Positions 12,044 to 25,623 of a DNA stretch of 64,000 nucleotides are shown piece after piece (the stretch's first letter is position 1; every line of letters begins with the position of its first letter). The notes under the pieces were generated by a model, which was given only the letters and a program-made list of their open reading frames with translations, was not told the origin of the DNA and ran no database searches. The position numbers were made by a program, and so were the translations under genes. Source of the DNA: Streptomyces sclerotialus (GTDB taxonomy: Bacteria > Actinomycetota > Actinomycetes > Streptomycetales > Streptomycetaceae); assembly GCA_000719105.1 (NCBI GenBank), contig JODX01000019.1:1-64000 (forward strand). The letters are read 5' to 3'.

Positions 12044-12751
12044 TCAACGGCATTTGACGTGCTCTTGCTGAACCCGGGGCGGCCAGGTGCCGCTGCTGAG
12101 GATGCCTGTCGTGTAGGCGCGGGAGACCAGGGCCGGCCGGTTGGGAACGCCCAGCTTTCGGAGCATGGCGCTGATGTGGTACTCGACGCCTTTGCAGCTC
12201 AGGTGCAGCTGGCCGGCCAACTGCACGGTGGAGGCACCGGCGGCGACCCTCTCGAGGATCTTGGCCTCCATCTCGCTCAGCAGAGTGGACCGGGCACCGC
12301 CCGGTGGGCATTCGGCGGGCGGGGGGTCGGCCTGGAGCAGCACGAGAAGCGGGCTGTTGGTGCGGGCGTCGGCGCGCATTCGCAGCGCTGTCAGACTGCC
12401 CCCCACCGCATGGTCCGGGCGCGGGACCTTGACGTACTCGGTGAAGCGGCCGGTGCGGCCGAGGCGGAGCTGATCGAAGCCGACCTGTAACCGGGACCGG
12501 CTGTCGGGATGTACGAGGTCGGCGAACTCACTGTCTCGGACCTCGGAGGTGCTGCGGTCGAGCAGGGCGAGCATGGCATCGTTGGCCTGCCGGATGCGGC
12601 TGCGTGAGTCCAGGGCCGCCATCCCGACTCCGGAGCGCTCGAACAGGGAATGAAACATGGCCGCCGACCGGGACGGGGTGCCTTGGTGCGACACAGAGCG
12701 ACGCATATCAGTGGGGAAGCGTTCCGTCAGACGATCTAATGCATCTTGCAT
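12044..12751 (-). CDS. Second PAS-LuxR transcriptional regulator
   Basis: 235 residues; ATG at 12751 behind CGAGGGACATC. PAS domain about 30-145 (FHSLFERSGVGMAALDSRSR, LLDRSTSEVRDSEFADLVHP). LuxR helix-turn-helix about 165-225 (EMEAKILERVAAGASTVQLA, CKGVEYHISAMLRKLGVPN, SRAYTTGIL). It is convergent with the PAS-LuxR gene at 11235 and divergent from the P450 gene. Identity between the two regulators is moderate and concentrated in the HTH, so they are likely distinct regulators, not a recent duplication. Some polyene clusters carry more than one LuxR-type regulator. Confidence 0.9.
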   Translation of the reverse strand: MQDALDRLTERFPTDMRRSVSHQGTPSRSAAMFHSLFERSGVGMAALDSRSRIRQANDAMLALLDRSTSEVRDSEFADLVHPDSRSRLQVGFDQLRLGRTGRFTEYVKVPRPDHAVGGSLTALRMRADARTNSPLLVLLQADPPPAECPPGGARSTLLSEMEAKILERVAAGASTVQLAGQLHLSCKGVEYHISAMLRKLGVPNRPALVSRAYTTGILSSGTWPPRVQQEHVKCR

Positions 12752-13215
12752 GATGTCCCTCGTCGGAAGTTCTCGGGCGACTGCGCTGGAGGCTCGTCAA
12801 CGTTGACTGGTGCCGCTCGCCGCTCTTCTGTCTGCTGGTTGCCATCCTGAACTGTGTCAGAACGTCCTGAACCACTCGGGCTTCGGTTCCGATGGAATCC
12901 TTGCGGCGTTGCCTGCGCGGTAACACCGTTGAAACGGCATACCTCTGTGCTGGTTAACGTCACCCGGCCTCGCACCGCACGGCACCGCATGAATTGGACC
13001 GGAAGCAGGGTAAATCCCCCATCGGTCTGCCCATTTACCACTTGCGGTGAAGGCTAGTTGCATATTTATCCATGATGCAACTGGACGTGACTAGTGTCAC
13101 GGGTCCCTACGGGTGTCATCACGTCGTCCGGGATCCGGCTGTCTAGGGATTTCCGGCCGACGGTGCCGTGAAGATGTCCGGTGCTACTGGCCTCCACGCG
13201 GAGAGGACGCGAGCC
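12752..13215. other. Divergent promoter region, PAS-LuxR / P450
   Basis: 464 bases between divergently transcribed genes. No coding frame is convincing. It contains a PAS-LuxR operator-like site at 13143-13158, close to the P450 start. Confidence 0.5.
13143..13158 (+). promoter_or_regulatory. PAS-LuxR (PimM-type) operator-like site before the P450 gene
   Basis: CTAGGGATTTCCGGCC matches the known PimM operator CTVGGGAWWTCCCBAG at 13 of 16 positions, with the left half and centre intact. It ends 58 bases before the chosen P450 start. Three PAS-LuxR genes, one of them decayed, lie within 5 kb. Binding is inferred from the match only. Confidence 0.6.
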
Positions 13216-14376
13216 ATGACCATGGCCGAAGACAACATTCCCTCGATGGCGTCCCTGACCGCGCCATTGCTCGGCATCAACGAGAAACTGCGGGCGATGC
13301 AGGCGGAACGGCCGATCTGGAAGGTCCGGACCTACACCGGCGACGAGGCCTGGCTGGTCATGGGCGCTCCGGAGATCAAGCGGCTGCTCGTCGACCGGAG
13401 GCTGGGCCGCTCGCATCCCGACCCGAGCAGCGCACCGAAATATGCGCCGAGCCCGGTGTTCGAGCAGATCATGACCGAGTTCGAACGCCATGCCGAGCTC
13501 CGGGCGCTGCTCACGCCGTACTTCTCGCGCGCATCCATGCGGGCGATCCAGCCGAAGGTCGAAGCGACCGTGGCGGAACTGGTCGACAAGATGCTGGCGG
13601 GCGAACGGCCGGCGGAACTGCAGAAGGTGCTGGCGCGGCCGTTGGCCATGCGCGTACTGTGCGAGCTCGTCGGCATCCCCGTGGCTGACGAGTCGCTGGT
13701 CGGCGACCTGCTGCATCGGATGGCCGGCCTCGGTGCGGGCGACGGCGACGCCACCCTCGACACGTATCTCGCCGGGATCGCGGCACAACGGCGGGTCGAA
13801 CCGCGCGACGACATGATCTCCGGACTGGTCGCCGCGGGACAGTCCGATGAGCGGGTGGCGACGCTGGTCGCGATGCTGCTGTTCGCCGGCGGCGAGAGCG
13901 TCGCCACGCACATCGGGTTCGGTGTGGCCCGGCTGGCCACCGAGGACGCGCTGCGGGAGGCGTTGCTCCAGGACCCCGCGCTGGTCGAGCCGGCGGTCGA
14001 GGAGATGCTGCGCACCGCGAGTCACGGTGGCGGGGCGCAGCCCCATTACGCCAACACGGACATCGAGATCGCAGGGGTGACCATTCGGGCCGGCGACCTC
14101 GTGCTGCCGGACTTCGCGCTGGCCAACTTCGACGCACGGGCCTTCGAGGCCCCGGAGGTCGTGGACATCACGCGCAGTCCGAACCAGCATCTGGCGTTCG
14201 CGCACGGGATCTGGCACTGCCTCGGTGCGCCGCTGGCCCGGATGGAGCTGCGGACCGTCTACACGACGCTCTTCGAGCGGGCGCCCTCCCTCCGGCTCGC
14301 GGTGCCGCTCGACGAGCTCAACCGCGAGGCCGACCGCTTGTTCTCGACCATGCCCGAGCTCAAGATCACCTGGTGA
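13216..14376 (+). CDS. Cytochrome P450
   Basis: 386 residues from ATG at 13216 (GGAGAGG nine bases upstream); a GTG at 13168 would add 16 residues but has no better site. The heme-binding loop FAHGIWHCLGAPLARMEL carries the Cys ligand, and the K-helix ExxR is EEMLR. The I-helix reads LFAGGESVATHI instead of the usual AGxET, so Ser stands where the proton-relay Thr is expected. Soluble bacterial class I P450s hydroxylate, epoxidise or oxidise macrolides in such clusters. No ferredoxin gene is in the window, so the electron donor must be elsewhere. The substrate cannot be deduced. Confidence 0.9.
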   Translation: MTMAEDNIPSMASLTAPLLGINEKLRAMQAERPIWKVRTYTGDEAWLVMGAPEIKRLLVDRRLGRSHPDPSSAPKYAPSPVFEQIMTEFERHAELRALLTPYFSRASMRAIQPKVEATVAELVDKMLAGERPAELQKVLARPLAMRVLCELVGIPVADESLVGDLLHRMAGLGAGDGDATLDTYLAGIAAQRRVEPRDDMISGLVAAGQSDERVATLVAMLLFAGGESVATHIGFGVARLATEDALREALLQDPALVEPAVEEMLRTASHGGGAQPHYANTDIEIAGVTIRAGDLVLPDFALANFDARAFEAPEVVDITRSPNQHLAFAHGIWHCLGAPLARMELRTVYTTLFERAPSLRLAVPLDELNREADRLFSTMPELKITW

Positions 14377-14485
14377 GGCCAGGTCCGGGGCGGGAGGCAC
14401 TGCCCCGGCGAGCATCCTCGACGGTACCCGTCGGCCAAGAAGCCGTGGCGTGTGCAGGCGCCGTCGTTCCCTGCGGTGAGCACGA

Positions 14486-14556
14486 GCGTGCCCTCCCGGG
14501 CAGCGTGCCGATGCCGGTCCGCTCGATGACCGTCTCGGACTGCCGGGAGGGCACGC
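14486..14556. terminator. Long-stem inverted repeat between convergent P450 and exporter genes
   Basis: GCGTGCCCTCCCGGGCAG (14486-14503) pairs with CTGCCGGGAGGGCACGC (14540-14556), with a single bulged G and a 36-base loop. It sits in the gap between the convergent P450 and ABC exporter genes, where a bidirectional terminator is expected. Confidence 0.65.
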
Positions 14557-14637
14557 CTTCGTGTGACTTGCCCTGTGCGGCCTCGGTGTGACCTCCGGAT
14601 CACCTGGCGGAACCGCTGCGGTGCTCCCTCATCAGGC

Positions 14638-16515
14638 TCAGGGCGTGGTGACGAACTGAGAGGTGTACAGGTCGGCATAGGCGCCGTCGGCGGCGAGGAG
14701 CTCGTCGTGCGTGCCCTGCTCGACGATCCGGCCCCGGTGCATGACGAGGATCAGGTCCGCGTCGCGGATGGTGGACAGCCGGTGCGCGATCACGAAACTG
14801 GTCCGGCCCCGGCGCAGCTCCGCCATCGCCTTCTGCACCAGCAGTTCGCTGCGGGTGTCGACCGAACTGGTCGCCTCGTCGAGGATCAGCACGGACGGAG
14901 CGGCGAGGAACGCCCGCGCCACCGTGATGAGCTGTTTCTCGCCGGCGCTGATGCCCGCCGCCTCGTCGAGCACCGTGTCGTAGCCGTTCGGCAGCGTCCT
15001 CACGAAGTGGTCCACCCGCATCGCCCTGGCCGCGGCCACGATCTCCTCGCGCGTCGCGCCCGGGCGCCCGTACGCGATGTTCTCCGCCACCGTCCCCTCG
15101 AACAGCCACGTGTCCTGGAGCACCAGGCCCGTGCGTGAGCGGAGGTCCTCGCGGCTCATCGTCGCGATGTCCACGCCGTCGAGCAGGATCCGCCCGGAGT
15201 CGGGCTCGTAGAAGCGCATCAGGAGGTTGCCGAGTGTCGTCTTGCCCGCGCCGGTCGGTCCCACGATCGCGACCGTCGTCCCCGGCGGCACCGACAGGGA
15301 GAAGTCCTCGATCAGCGGGCGGTCCGGCCGGTAGCGGAAGCTGACGTCCCGGAACTCCACGTGGCCGGAGACGGTGGCGAGCGTGGCAGGGTCGGCCGGG
15401 TCGGCCGACTGCTCGTCGGCGTCGAGGAGGGCGAAGACGCGTTCGGCCGAGGCCAGGCCGGACTGGAACTTGCCGACCACCGCGCCGATCTGGCCGGCCT
15501 GGTTGCTGAACTGGTTGCTGTACTGCAGGAACGCCTGCACCTCACCGATGGACAGCGCGCCCGAGGCGACCCGCAACATGCCGATGACGGCCACGGCGAC
15601 GTAGTTCAGGTTCGACACGAAGCTCAGCGCGGGTTCGACGGTCGCCGCGAAGAACTGCGCGGAAGAGCCCGCCCGGTACGCCTTCTCGTTGTGCCGGTCG
15701 AACTCCGCCTCGCTGTGGGCCTGCCGTCCGAACACCCGGACAAGGGTGTGTCCGGTGTACATGTCCTCGACATGTGTGGCCAGGGCTCCGGTCGCGGCCC
15801 ATTGCTCGGTGAACCGCGGCCGTGCCCGGGCACTCAGCTTCGCCGCGAGCACGGCGCACACCGGAAGGCTCAGCAGCAGCAGAGCCGCCAGCAGCGGCGA
15901 GATCACGAACATCACGGCCGTGAGGCCGGTCGCGTACAGTACGGCGGTGCCCAGCTGGCTGAACGTCCGCTGGAGCACCTGCTGCAGATTGTCGACGTCG
16001 TTGGTGACGCGGCCCAGGAGCTCGCCGCGCGGCTGACCGTCGAAGTAGCCGAGCGGCAGCCGGGCCAGTTTCGCCTCCGCCCGTGTCCGTACGTCCCGGG
16101 CGACCGCCTGCACGACGTTCGCCGCGATGCGCTCCTGCACGAAGTTGGCGGCCGACCCGGCCGCGTACAGGGCCAGCACCAGCAACAGCACCGATGCCAC
16201 CGCCGCGAAGTCGATGCCGTGACCGGGTACGAAGTCGACCGTGTCGTACACGGATGCGAGGGTGCCGTGGCCCTCCGCGCGGAGCCGGGCCAGTGCCTGC
16301 TCCTTCGTCAGCCCGGCCGGCAGTGACTCGCCGGCCACACCGGCGACGATCAGGTTCGTGGCGTGGCCGAGGCGGAGCGGGGCGATGATGTTCACCACGA
16401 CACCGGCGAGGCTCACCAGGAAGGTGACGACGAGGACCGTCCGGTGCGGGCGCATCAGCCGCGCGATCGCCCGCAAAGTGCCCTTCGGGTCGGCGGCTTG
16501 CTTCTTCTCGGTCAC
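14638..16515 (-). CDS. ABC exporter, fused membrane and ATPase domains (second subunit; PimB/NysG-like)
   Basis: 625 residues. Six-helix exporter membrane domain (about 25-345), then an ATPase domain with Walker A VGPTGAGKTTL (about 416), signature ISAGEKQ (about 519) and Walker B VLILDEATSSVD with the catalytic Glu intact. The signature is not the standard LSGGQ. It overlaps the upstream exporter gene by four bases, so the two are translationally coupled and very likely form one heterodimeric exporter. Polyene clusters carry such pairs (PimA/PimB, NysH/NysG, AmphH/AmphG) for product efflux. The substrate here is inferred from context. Confidence 0.9.
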   Translation of the reverse strand: MTEKKQAADPKGTLRAIARLMRPHRTVLVVTFLVSLAGVVVNIIAPLRLGHATNLIVAGVAGESLPAGLTKEQALARLRAEGHGTLASVYDTVDFVPGHGIDFAAVASVLLLVLALYAAGSAANFVQERIAANVVQAVARDVRTRAEAKLARLPLGYFDGQPRGELLGRVTNDVDNLQQVLQRTFSQLGTAVLYATGLTAVMFVISPLLAALLLLSLPVCAVLAAKLSARARPRFTEQWAATGALATHVEDMYTGHTLVRVFGRQAHSEAEFDRHNEKAYRAGSSAQFFAATVEPALSFVSNLNYVAVAVIGMLRVASGALSIGEVQAFLQYSNQFSNQAGQIGAVVGKFQSGLASAERVFALLDADEQSADPADPATLATVSGHVEFRDVSFRYRPDRPLIEDFSLSVPPGTTVAIVGPTGAGKTTLGNLLMRFYEPDSGRILLDGVDIATMSREDLRSRTGLVLQDTWLFEGTVAENIAYGRPGATREEIVAAARAMRVDHFVRTLPNGYDTVLDEAAGISAGEKQLITVARAFLAAPSVLILDEATSSVDTRSELLVQKAMAELRRGRTSFVIAHRLSTIRDADLILVMHRGRIVEQGTHDELLAADGAYADLYTSQFVTTP

Positions 16516-18254
16516 GCCGCTTCCTCCGCGTCCACGTTGTCGAGCTGGGAGCGCACGATCTCCTGGTACGTCCCGTTCTCCGCCAGCAGTTGCTCGTGTG
16601 TGCCCCGGCCCGCCACGCGGCCGTCCTCCAGCACGAGGATCAGGTCGGCGTTTCGGATGGTGCCCACCCGTTGCGCGACGATCACCACCGTCGCGTCGGC
16701 GAGTTCCGGCGCCAGAGCGCTGCGCACCGCCAGGTCCGTCGCGGCGTCCAGGCCGGAGAAGCAGTCGTCGAAGAGGTAGATCCCGGGCCGTCGCAGCAGG
16801 GTCCGGGCGAGGGCGAGCCGCTGCCGCTGCCCGCCCGAGACGTTCGTGCCGCCCTGGGTGATCTCCGCCTGCAGGCCGCCCGGCATCGCCGCCACGAACT
16901 CGCGGGCCCGGGTGATCTCGAGGGCGTGCCAGAGATCCGCGTCGGTGGCGTTCTCGTTGCCCCAGCGCAGGTTGGACGCGACCGTTCCGGCGAACAGGTA
17001 GGGCTGCTGCGCGACCAGACCCACCGCGCGACTCCGGGCGTCGTCGTCCAGCTCCCGCACGTCGACGCCGTCCACCAGCACCGTTCCGGTGGTGGCGTCG
17101 AACAGCCGCAGTACCAGGTTCAGCAGGGTGGTCTTGCCGCTCCCGGTACCGCCGATCACCGCCACGGTCTGGCCGGGCCCGGCGATCAGATCGATGTCGT
17201 GCAGGAACGGCTCCTCCGCGCCGGGGTAACGGAACCCGACGCCGCGCAGTTCCAGGCGTCCCGGCCGCGGCCGGTCCACGATCGGCCGGGAGGACGTGGT
17301 CATCTCCGGTGCGGTGTCGAGCACGTCACGGATGCGCCGCGCGGCGGCCGCCGCCCTCGGGACCGTGAGCATGACGTACATGGCGATGACCATCGAGGTC
17401 AGCACCAGCACGATGTAGCCGAGGAACGCGCTCAGCGCTCCGACCTGGAGAGCGCCCGACGCGATCCGCTTCGCGCCGATCCACGCCACCACGACGGTGA
17501 ACCCGTTGCCCAGCAGCCACACCAGCGGGAACATGCCGGCCGCGAGCCGGCGCACCCTGCGGGTCAGCAGGAACATCTCGGTGTTCACCGCGCCGAACCG
17601 CTCCTGTTCGTGCGTGTCCCGCACGAACGCGCGTACCACGCGCACGCCGGTGATCTGCTCGCGGAACAACCGGCTCATGTTGTCCATGCCGACCTGGATG
17701 CGGTCGTACAGCCGGCTCATCCGGACCAGGATCACCGCCACCACGACCGTCGTCACCGGAATGAGCACGATCACGACCAGCGCCAGCGGCACGTCCTGGC
17801 GCAGCGCGAGCACCACACTCACCACACACATGATCGGCGCGGTGATGATGCTGCTCAGTCCGTCGGCCGTGAGGGTCTGGACCTGCTGCACGTCGTTGAG
17901 TGTCCTGGTGGCCAGCGAGGACGTACCGAAGCGGCCCACGTCGTGCGCGGAGAACCGCTGCACGTGGCGGAACATCGCCGACCTCAGGTCGCGGCCGACC
18001 GCGGTGGCGGCACGCGCGGCGAAGTACTCGGCCCCGAGCCGCGCGGCGAGTTGGACCACGACGACCAGCAGCATCGCCGCGCCCAGCCAGACGATCCCCC
18101 GCAGCGACCCCACCAGCAGTCCCCGGTCGATGACCTGTGCGCTCAGCGTGGGGAGCATGAGGAGCGCGAGCGTCTGCACGATCTGCAGGGCGACGGTCAG
18201 CGCGACCCAGGTCCGGTAAGGGCGAAGGCACGTCCTGAGCAGTCGCAAGAGCAC
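16512..18254 (-). CDS. ABC exporter, fused membrane and ATPase domains (first subunit; PimA/NysH-like)
   Basis: 580 residues from GTG at 18254, behind CGGAGTACCGC. Membrane domain about 15-300, then an ATPase domain with Walker A IGGTGSGKTTL (about 366), a canonical signature VSGGQRQRLALAR (about 470) and Walker B IYLFDDCFSGLD (about 490), where Asp replaces the catalytic Glu. The partner has the normal Glu but a deviant signature, the pattern of heterodimeric exporters with one degenerate ATP site. It is transcribed divergently from the PKS gene across a 170-base region holding two PAS-LuxR operator-like sites. Confidence 0.9.
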   Translation of the reverse strand: MLLRLLRTCLRPYRTWVALTVALQIVQTLALLMLPTLSAQVIDRGLLVGSLRGIVWLGAAMLLVVVVQLAARLGAEYFAARAATAVGRDLRSAMFRHVQRFSAHDVGRFGTSSLATRTLNDVQQVQTLTADGLSSIITAPIMCVVSVVLALRQDVPLALVVIVLIPVTTVVVAVILVRMSRLYDRIQVGMDNMSRLFREQITGVRVVRAFVRDTHEQERFGAVNTEMFLLTRRVRRLAAGMFPLVWLLGNGFTVVVAWIGAKRIASGALQVGALSAFLGYIVLVLTSMVIAMYVMLTVPRAAAAARRIRDVLDTAPEMTTSSRPIVDRPRPGRLELRGVGFRYPGAEEPFLHDIDLIAGPGQTVAVIGGTGSGKTTLLNLVLRLFDATTGTVLVDGVDVRELDDDARSRAVGLVAQQPYLFAGTVASNLRWGNENATDADLWHALEITRAREFVAAMPGGLQAEITQGGTNVSGGQRQRLALARTLLRRPGIYLFDDCFSGLDAATDLAVRSALAPELADATVVIVAQRVGTIRNADLILVLEDGRVAGRGTHEQLLAENGTYQEIVRSQLDNVDAEEAA

Positions 18255-18328
18255 GCGGTACTCCGGGAGTCGAGGGCGGTTGACCGCCGGGCGCGTGCGT
18301 CCGGCGCGGGCAGCGTCGCCCGGCCCGG

Positions 18329-18344
18329 GTCGGTAATTCCCTAG
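18329..18344 (-). promoter_or_regulatory. PAS-LuxR (PimM-type) operator-like site in exporter/PKS divergent promoter
   Basis: Read on the minus strand, CTAGGGAATTACCGAC matches the PimM operator CTVGGGAWWTCCCBAG at 14 of 16 positions. It lies 75 bases before the exporter start and 80 bases before the PKS start. This is the best match in the window. Binding by the nearby PAS-LuxR proteins is inferred. Confidence 0.65.
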
Positions 18345-18372
18345 TGCTCTCGATCATTTTTCCGTCCCGACA

Positions 18373-18388
18373 CTAGGAAATTCCGGCT
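18373..18388 (+). promoter_or_regulatory. Second PAS-LuxR operator-like site in the same promoter region
   Basis: CTAGGAAATTCCGGCT matches the same consensus at 12 of 16 positions, facing the PKS gene and 28 bases from the first site. The pair in opposite orientation suggests one site for each divergent transcript. Confidence 0.5.
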
Positions 18389-19797
18389 GCCCCGAGATCG
18401 ACACTGCACGAGGGTGTCCGCGAGTGAATGGAACCGACATGGATCGTGCGATGGGCAACGAGCAGCGCCTTCGGGACTACCTGAAGCGGGCGACCGTCGA
18501 CCTTCGGCGCACCCGGCAGAAGGTGCAGGAACTGGAGGAGGCCGCCTCCGAGCCCATTGCCATCGTCGGCATGGGCTGCCGATACCCCGGTGACGTGCGC
18601 GGCCCCGAGGACCTGTGGGCCATGCTGGAGCGCGGTGGCCACGGAGTGACCGACTTCCCGGCCGACCGGGGCTGGGACCCGGAGGCACTGGGCACGTCCT
18701 CGACGCTGTCCGGTGGATTCCTGCACGACGCCACCACGTTCGACGCGGACTTCTTCGGGATCTCACCGCGCGAGGCGCTGTCCATGGACCCGCAGCAGCG
18801 GGTGCTGCTGGAGACGACCTGGGACGCGCTGGAGCGCGCGGGCATCGACCCGACGGGCCTGAAGGGCAGCCAGACCGGCGTGTTCGTCGGCGCCATGCCC
18901 CAGGAGTACCGGGTCGGCCCGGCCGACAACATCGACGGATTCCGGCTGACCGGCAACACGTCCAGCGTGATCTCGGGCCGTCTGTCGTACTGCTTCGGCC
19001 TGGTCGGTCCGGCCGTCACCGTGGACACCGCGTGCTCCTCCTCGCTGGTGGCGCTGCACCTGGCGGCGCAGGCGCTGCGGGCAGGGGAGTGCGACCTCGC
19101 GCTGGCCGGCGGTGTCACCGTCATGTCGAGCCCGCTCACCTTCGTCGAGTTCTCCAAGCAGGGCGGTCTCGCCGCCGACGGGCACTGCCGTTCCTTCGCC
19201 GAGTCCGCGTCCGGCACCGGCTGGGCCGAGGGCGTCGGCGTGCTCGTACTGGAGAAGCTGTCCGACGCACGGCGCAACGGACACGAGATCCTCGCCGTCG
19301 TACGCGGCTCGGCCGTCAACCAGGACGGCGCGTCCAACGGCCTGACCGCCCCCAACGGGCCCTCGCAGGTCCGTGTCATCGAGCAGGCCCTGCTCAACGC
19401 GCGGCTCTCCGCCGACCAGGTCGACGTGGTGGAGGCGCACGGCACCGGCACCACGCTCGGGGACCCGGTGGAGGCGGAGGCGCTGCTCGCCACCTACGGC
19501 CGCAACCGCCCCGCCGACCGTCCGCTGCTGCTCGGCTCGGTCAAGTCCAACATCAGCCACACGCAGGCCGCCGCCGGTGTGGCCGGCGTCATCAAACTGG
19601 TGCTGGCGATGCGGCACGGGATGCTGCCCAGGACACTGCACGTGGACGCACCGACGTCCCATGTCGACTGGTCCAGCGGGGCGCTGGCGCTCGCGACCGA
19701 GAACACGCCGTGGCCCGCGGAGGCGGACCGTCCGCGGCGCGCCGCCGTCTCCTCGTTCGGCCTGAGCGGCACGAACGCGCACGCCATCATCGAGCAG

Positions 19798-19868
19798 GCA
19801 CCCGCCGACGCGGACGAGGCACCCGCCGACGAGGACGAAGCGCCCGCCGACGAGGACGAAGCGCCCGC
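19798..19868 (+). repeat. 21-bp tandem repeat in the KS-AT linker
   Basis: Three in-frame copies of a 21-base unit (19798-19818, 19819-19839, 19840-19860) and part of a fourth encode the acidic unit APADxDE. They lie in the linker between KS and AT and probably arose by slippage. A catalytic role is unlikely. Confidence 0.8.
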
Positions 19869-21160
19869 CGGTGACATCGCGGCCGGCGCGGTGCCGCTGC
19901 TGTTGTCCGCGCGCACCCGTGAGGCGCTCGCGGAACAGGCCGCGCGCCTGCTGCCCACCGTGGACTCCGGCGCCCTGGCCGACACCGCCTTCTCGCTCGC
20001 GACCACCCGGGCCGCGTTCGAGCACCGTGCCGCCGTCGTGGCGAACGATCACGAGCAGGCCCGGGTCGCCCTGGCGGCGCTGGCCGCCGGCGAGACGCCG
20101 GCCGGGCTCGTCTCGGGTGTCACGCGGGGCAGGCCCAAGCTGGCCGTGGTGTTCACCGGCCAGGGCGCGCAGCGCGCCGGCATGGGCCGCGAGCTGTACG
20201 ACCGCTTCCCGGTGTTCGCGGCCGCGCTGGACGAGGCGTGCGCGGCGCTGGACGTCCACCTCGACCGCCCGCTGCGCGAGGTCATGTGGGCCAGGACGGC
20301 ACGCACCCTCAACCGCACCGAATACGCCCAGCCGGCGCTGTTCGCCGTCGAGGTCGCGCTCTACCGGCTGGTGGAGTCGTGGGGCGTCAGGCCGGACTAC
20401 CTCGCCGGTCACTCCATCGGTGAGCTGGCCGCCGCGCATGTGGCCGGGGTCCTCGACCTGACCGCGGCAGCGGCTCTCGTGGCGGCCCGCGGACGGCTGA
20501 TGCAGGCGCTGCCCGCCGGCGGCGTGATGACGTCCGTACGGGCGTCCGAGGCCGAGGTCGCGCCGCTGGTGTCGGAACATGCCGACACCGTGTCGATCGC
20601 GGCCGTGAACGGCGCGCGGTCGGTGGTCGTCGCGGGCGCGGCCGACGCGGTCGCCGAGATCGAGGCGGCACTGGTCGAGCGCGGGCACAGGCCGAAGCGG
20701 CTGCGTGTGTCGCACGCGTTCCACTCGCCGCTGATGGCCCCGATGCTGGACGACTTCCGCGCGGTCGCCGAGGACCTGGCGTTCCGCGAGCCGCTGCTGC
20801 CGGTCGTGTCGACCGTGACCAGCGAGCAGGCGACCGTCGAGCAGCTCACCGGCGCGGACTACTGGACCGACCACGTGCGCCGTCCGGTGCGGTTCCACGA
20901 CACTGTCGGCTGGCTGCGCGAGCACGGAGTCGGCGCGTTCCTGGAGCTGGGCCCGGACGGAGTGCTCACCGCGATGGTGCGGGAGGACTTCCCGGACGCC
21001 GACGCGCTCGCGACGCTGCGCGGGGCGCAGCCCGAGGACGCCGCCCTCGCGTCCGCGGCCGCGGGTCTGCACGCGCTCGGTGTCCCGCTGCGCTGGGCGG
21101 CCTACTTCCCCGGCCCGGGCGCCCGCCGCGTCGACCTGCCGACGTACGCCGTCCAGCGCG

Positions 21161-24414
<3,254 letters not shown>

Positions 24415-24418
<4 letters not shown>

Positions 24419-25611
24419 CGAGCCCCGCCCCCGTCCCCCCGGTCCTCGCGGCCGCCGACGCCCTCAACGCCCGCGTGCGCGCCACCCGCAGCGAACCGGC
24501 CGCGAACCACCAGCTCGAAGCACTCACCCTGGCCGTGACCGCGAACCAGCCCGTGCTGCTCTGGGGCGAACCCGGCATCGGCAAGTCCGCCGGCATGGAG
24601 CAGCTCGCCGCCGCCCTCGGCGTCCGCCTGGAGACGGTCGTCGCCGGCGTCCACGAGCCGTCCGACTTCGCCGGGCTGCCCATTGTCGGCGACGACCCGG
24701 CGACCATGGGCGTGCCGATGGCCCCGCCGGACTGGGCCGTCCGGCTCGCGCGCACCGGGCACGGTCTGCTGTTCCTCGACGAACTGTCCTCGGCACCGCC
24801 CGCCGTGCAGGCCGCCCTGCTGCGCGTGGTCCTCGAACGCCGGGTGGGCAGCCTGGCCCTGCCCGAAGCGGTCCGCATCGTCGCCGCGGCCAATCCGCCC
24901 GCCAGCGCCGCCGACGGCTGGCACCTCAGCCCGCCGCTCGCCAACCGCTTCGTCCACCTCGACTGGACGCACGACCCGCGCACCGTGGCCCGCGGCATGG
25001 CCGGCACCTGGCCCGAGACCGCGCTCCCCATGGTGGACCCCGCCCGGGCGTCCGGCGCGGTCGCCCGCGCCCGGGGCGTGATCTCCGGTTTCCTGACCGC
25101 GCGCCCCGGCCTGGTCCACCACATGCCCGCGCAGGCCGAGGGCCGCGGCCGCGCCTGGCCCTCCCCGCGCACCTGGGAGATGGCGCTGCGGCTGCTCGCC
25201 GTCGGCTACGCCTCCGGCGCCGGGCGGGAGGCGCGGGCCGCCGCCGTGACGGGCGCCGTCGGCGAGGCGGCCGGCCTCGAGCTGCTGTCGTACCTGGAGA
25301 ACCTCGACCTGCCCGACCCGGACCGGGTGCTCGCCGACCCGGACGCCTTCACACTCCCCGAACGCGGGGACCGCCAACTGGCCTTCCTCACCGCCGTGGT
25401 CGCCGCCGTGCAGAGCGAACCCACCCGCCGGCGCTGGGAGGCCGGCTGGGAGGTGCTCGCCAAGGCCGTGGCCGCGGGCATACCCGATGTGGCCGCGCGG
25501 GCGGCCGGCGACCTCGCCGCGCTGCGCGAGCCGGACTGGCCGGTCCCGCCCGGGATCGACGCCTTCCTGGAACTGCTCCAGCTCGCCGGCGCGCTGCCGG
25601 GCGCCCGCTGA
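24415..25611 (+). CDS. MoxR-type AAA+ ATPase
   Basis: 398 residues from ATG at 24415, with AAGGAG and CAGGA upstream. Walker A is [10 protein letters not shown] (about 50) and Walker [12 protein letters not shown] (about 119). MoxR ATPases act as chaperones with VWA-domain partners, and the next gene encodes exactly such a partner 12 bases downstream. The pair is a common Streptomyces operon unrelated to polyketide synthesis. Its immediate upstream region is now PKS sequence, so whatever promoter it had has probably been replaced. Confidence 0.88.
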
Positions 25612-25623
25612 CCGGACGTCACC

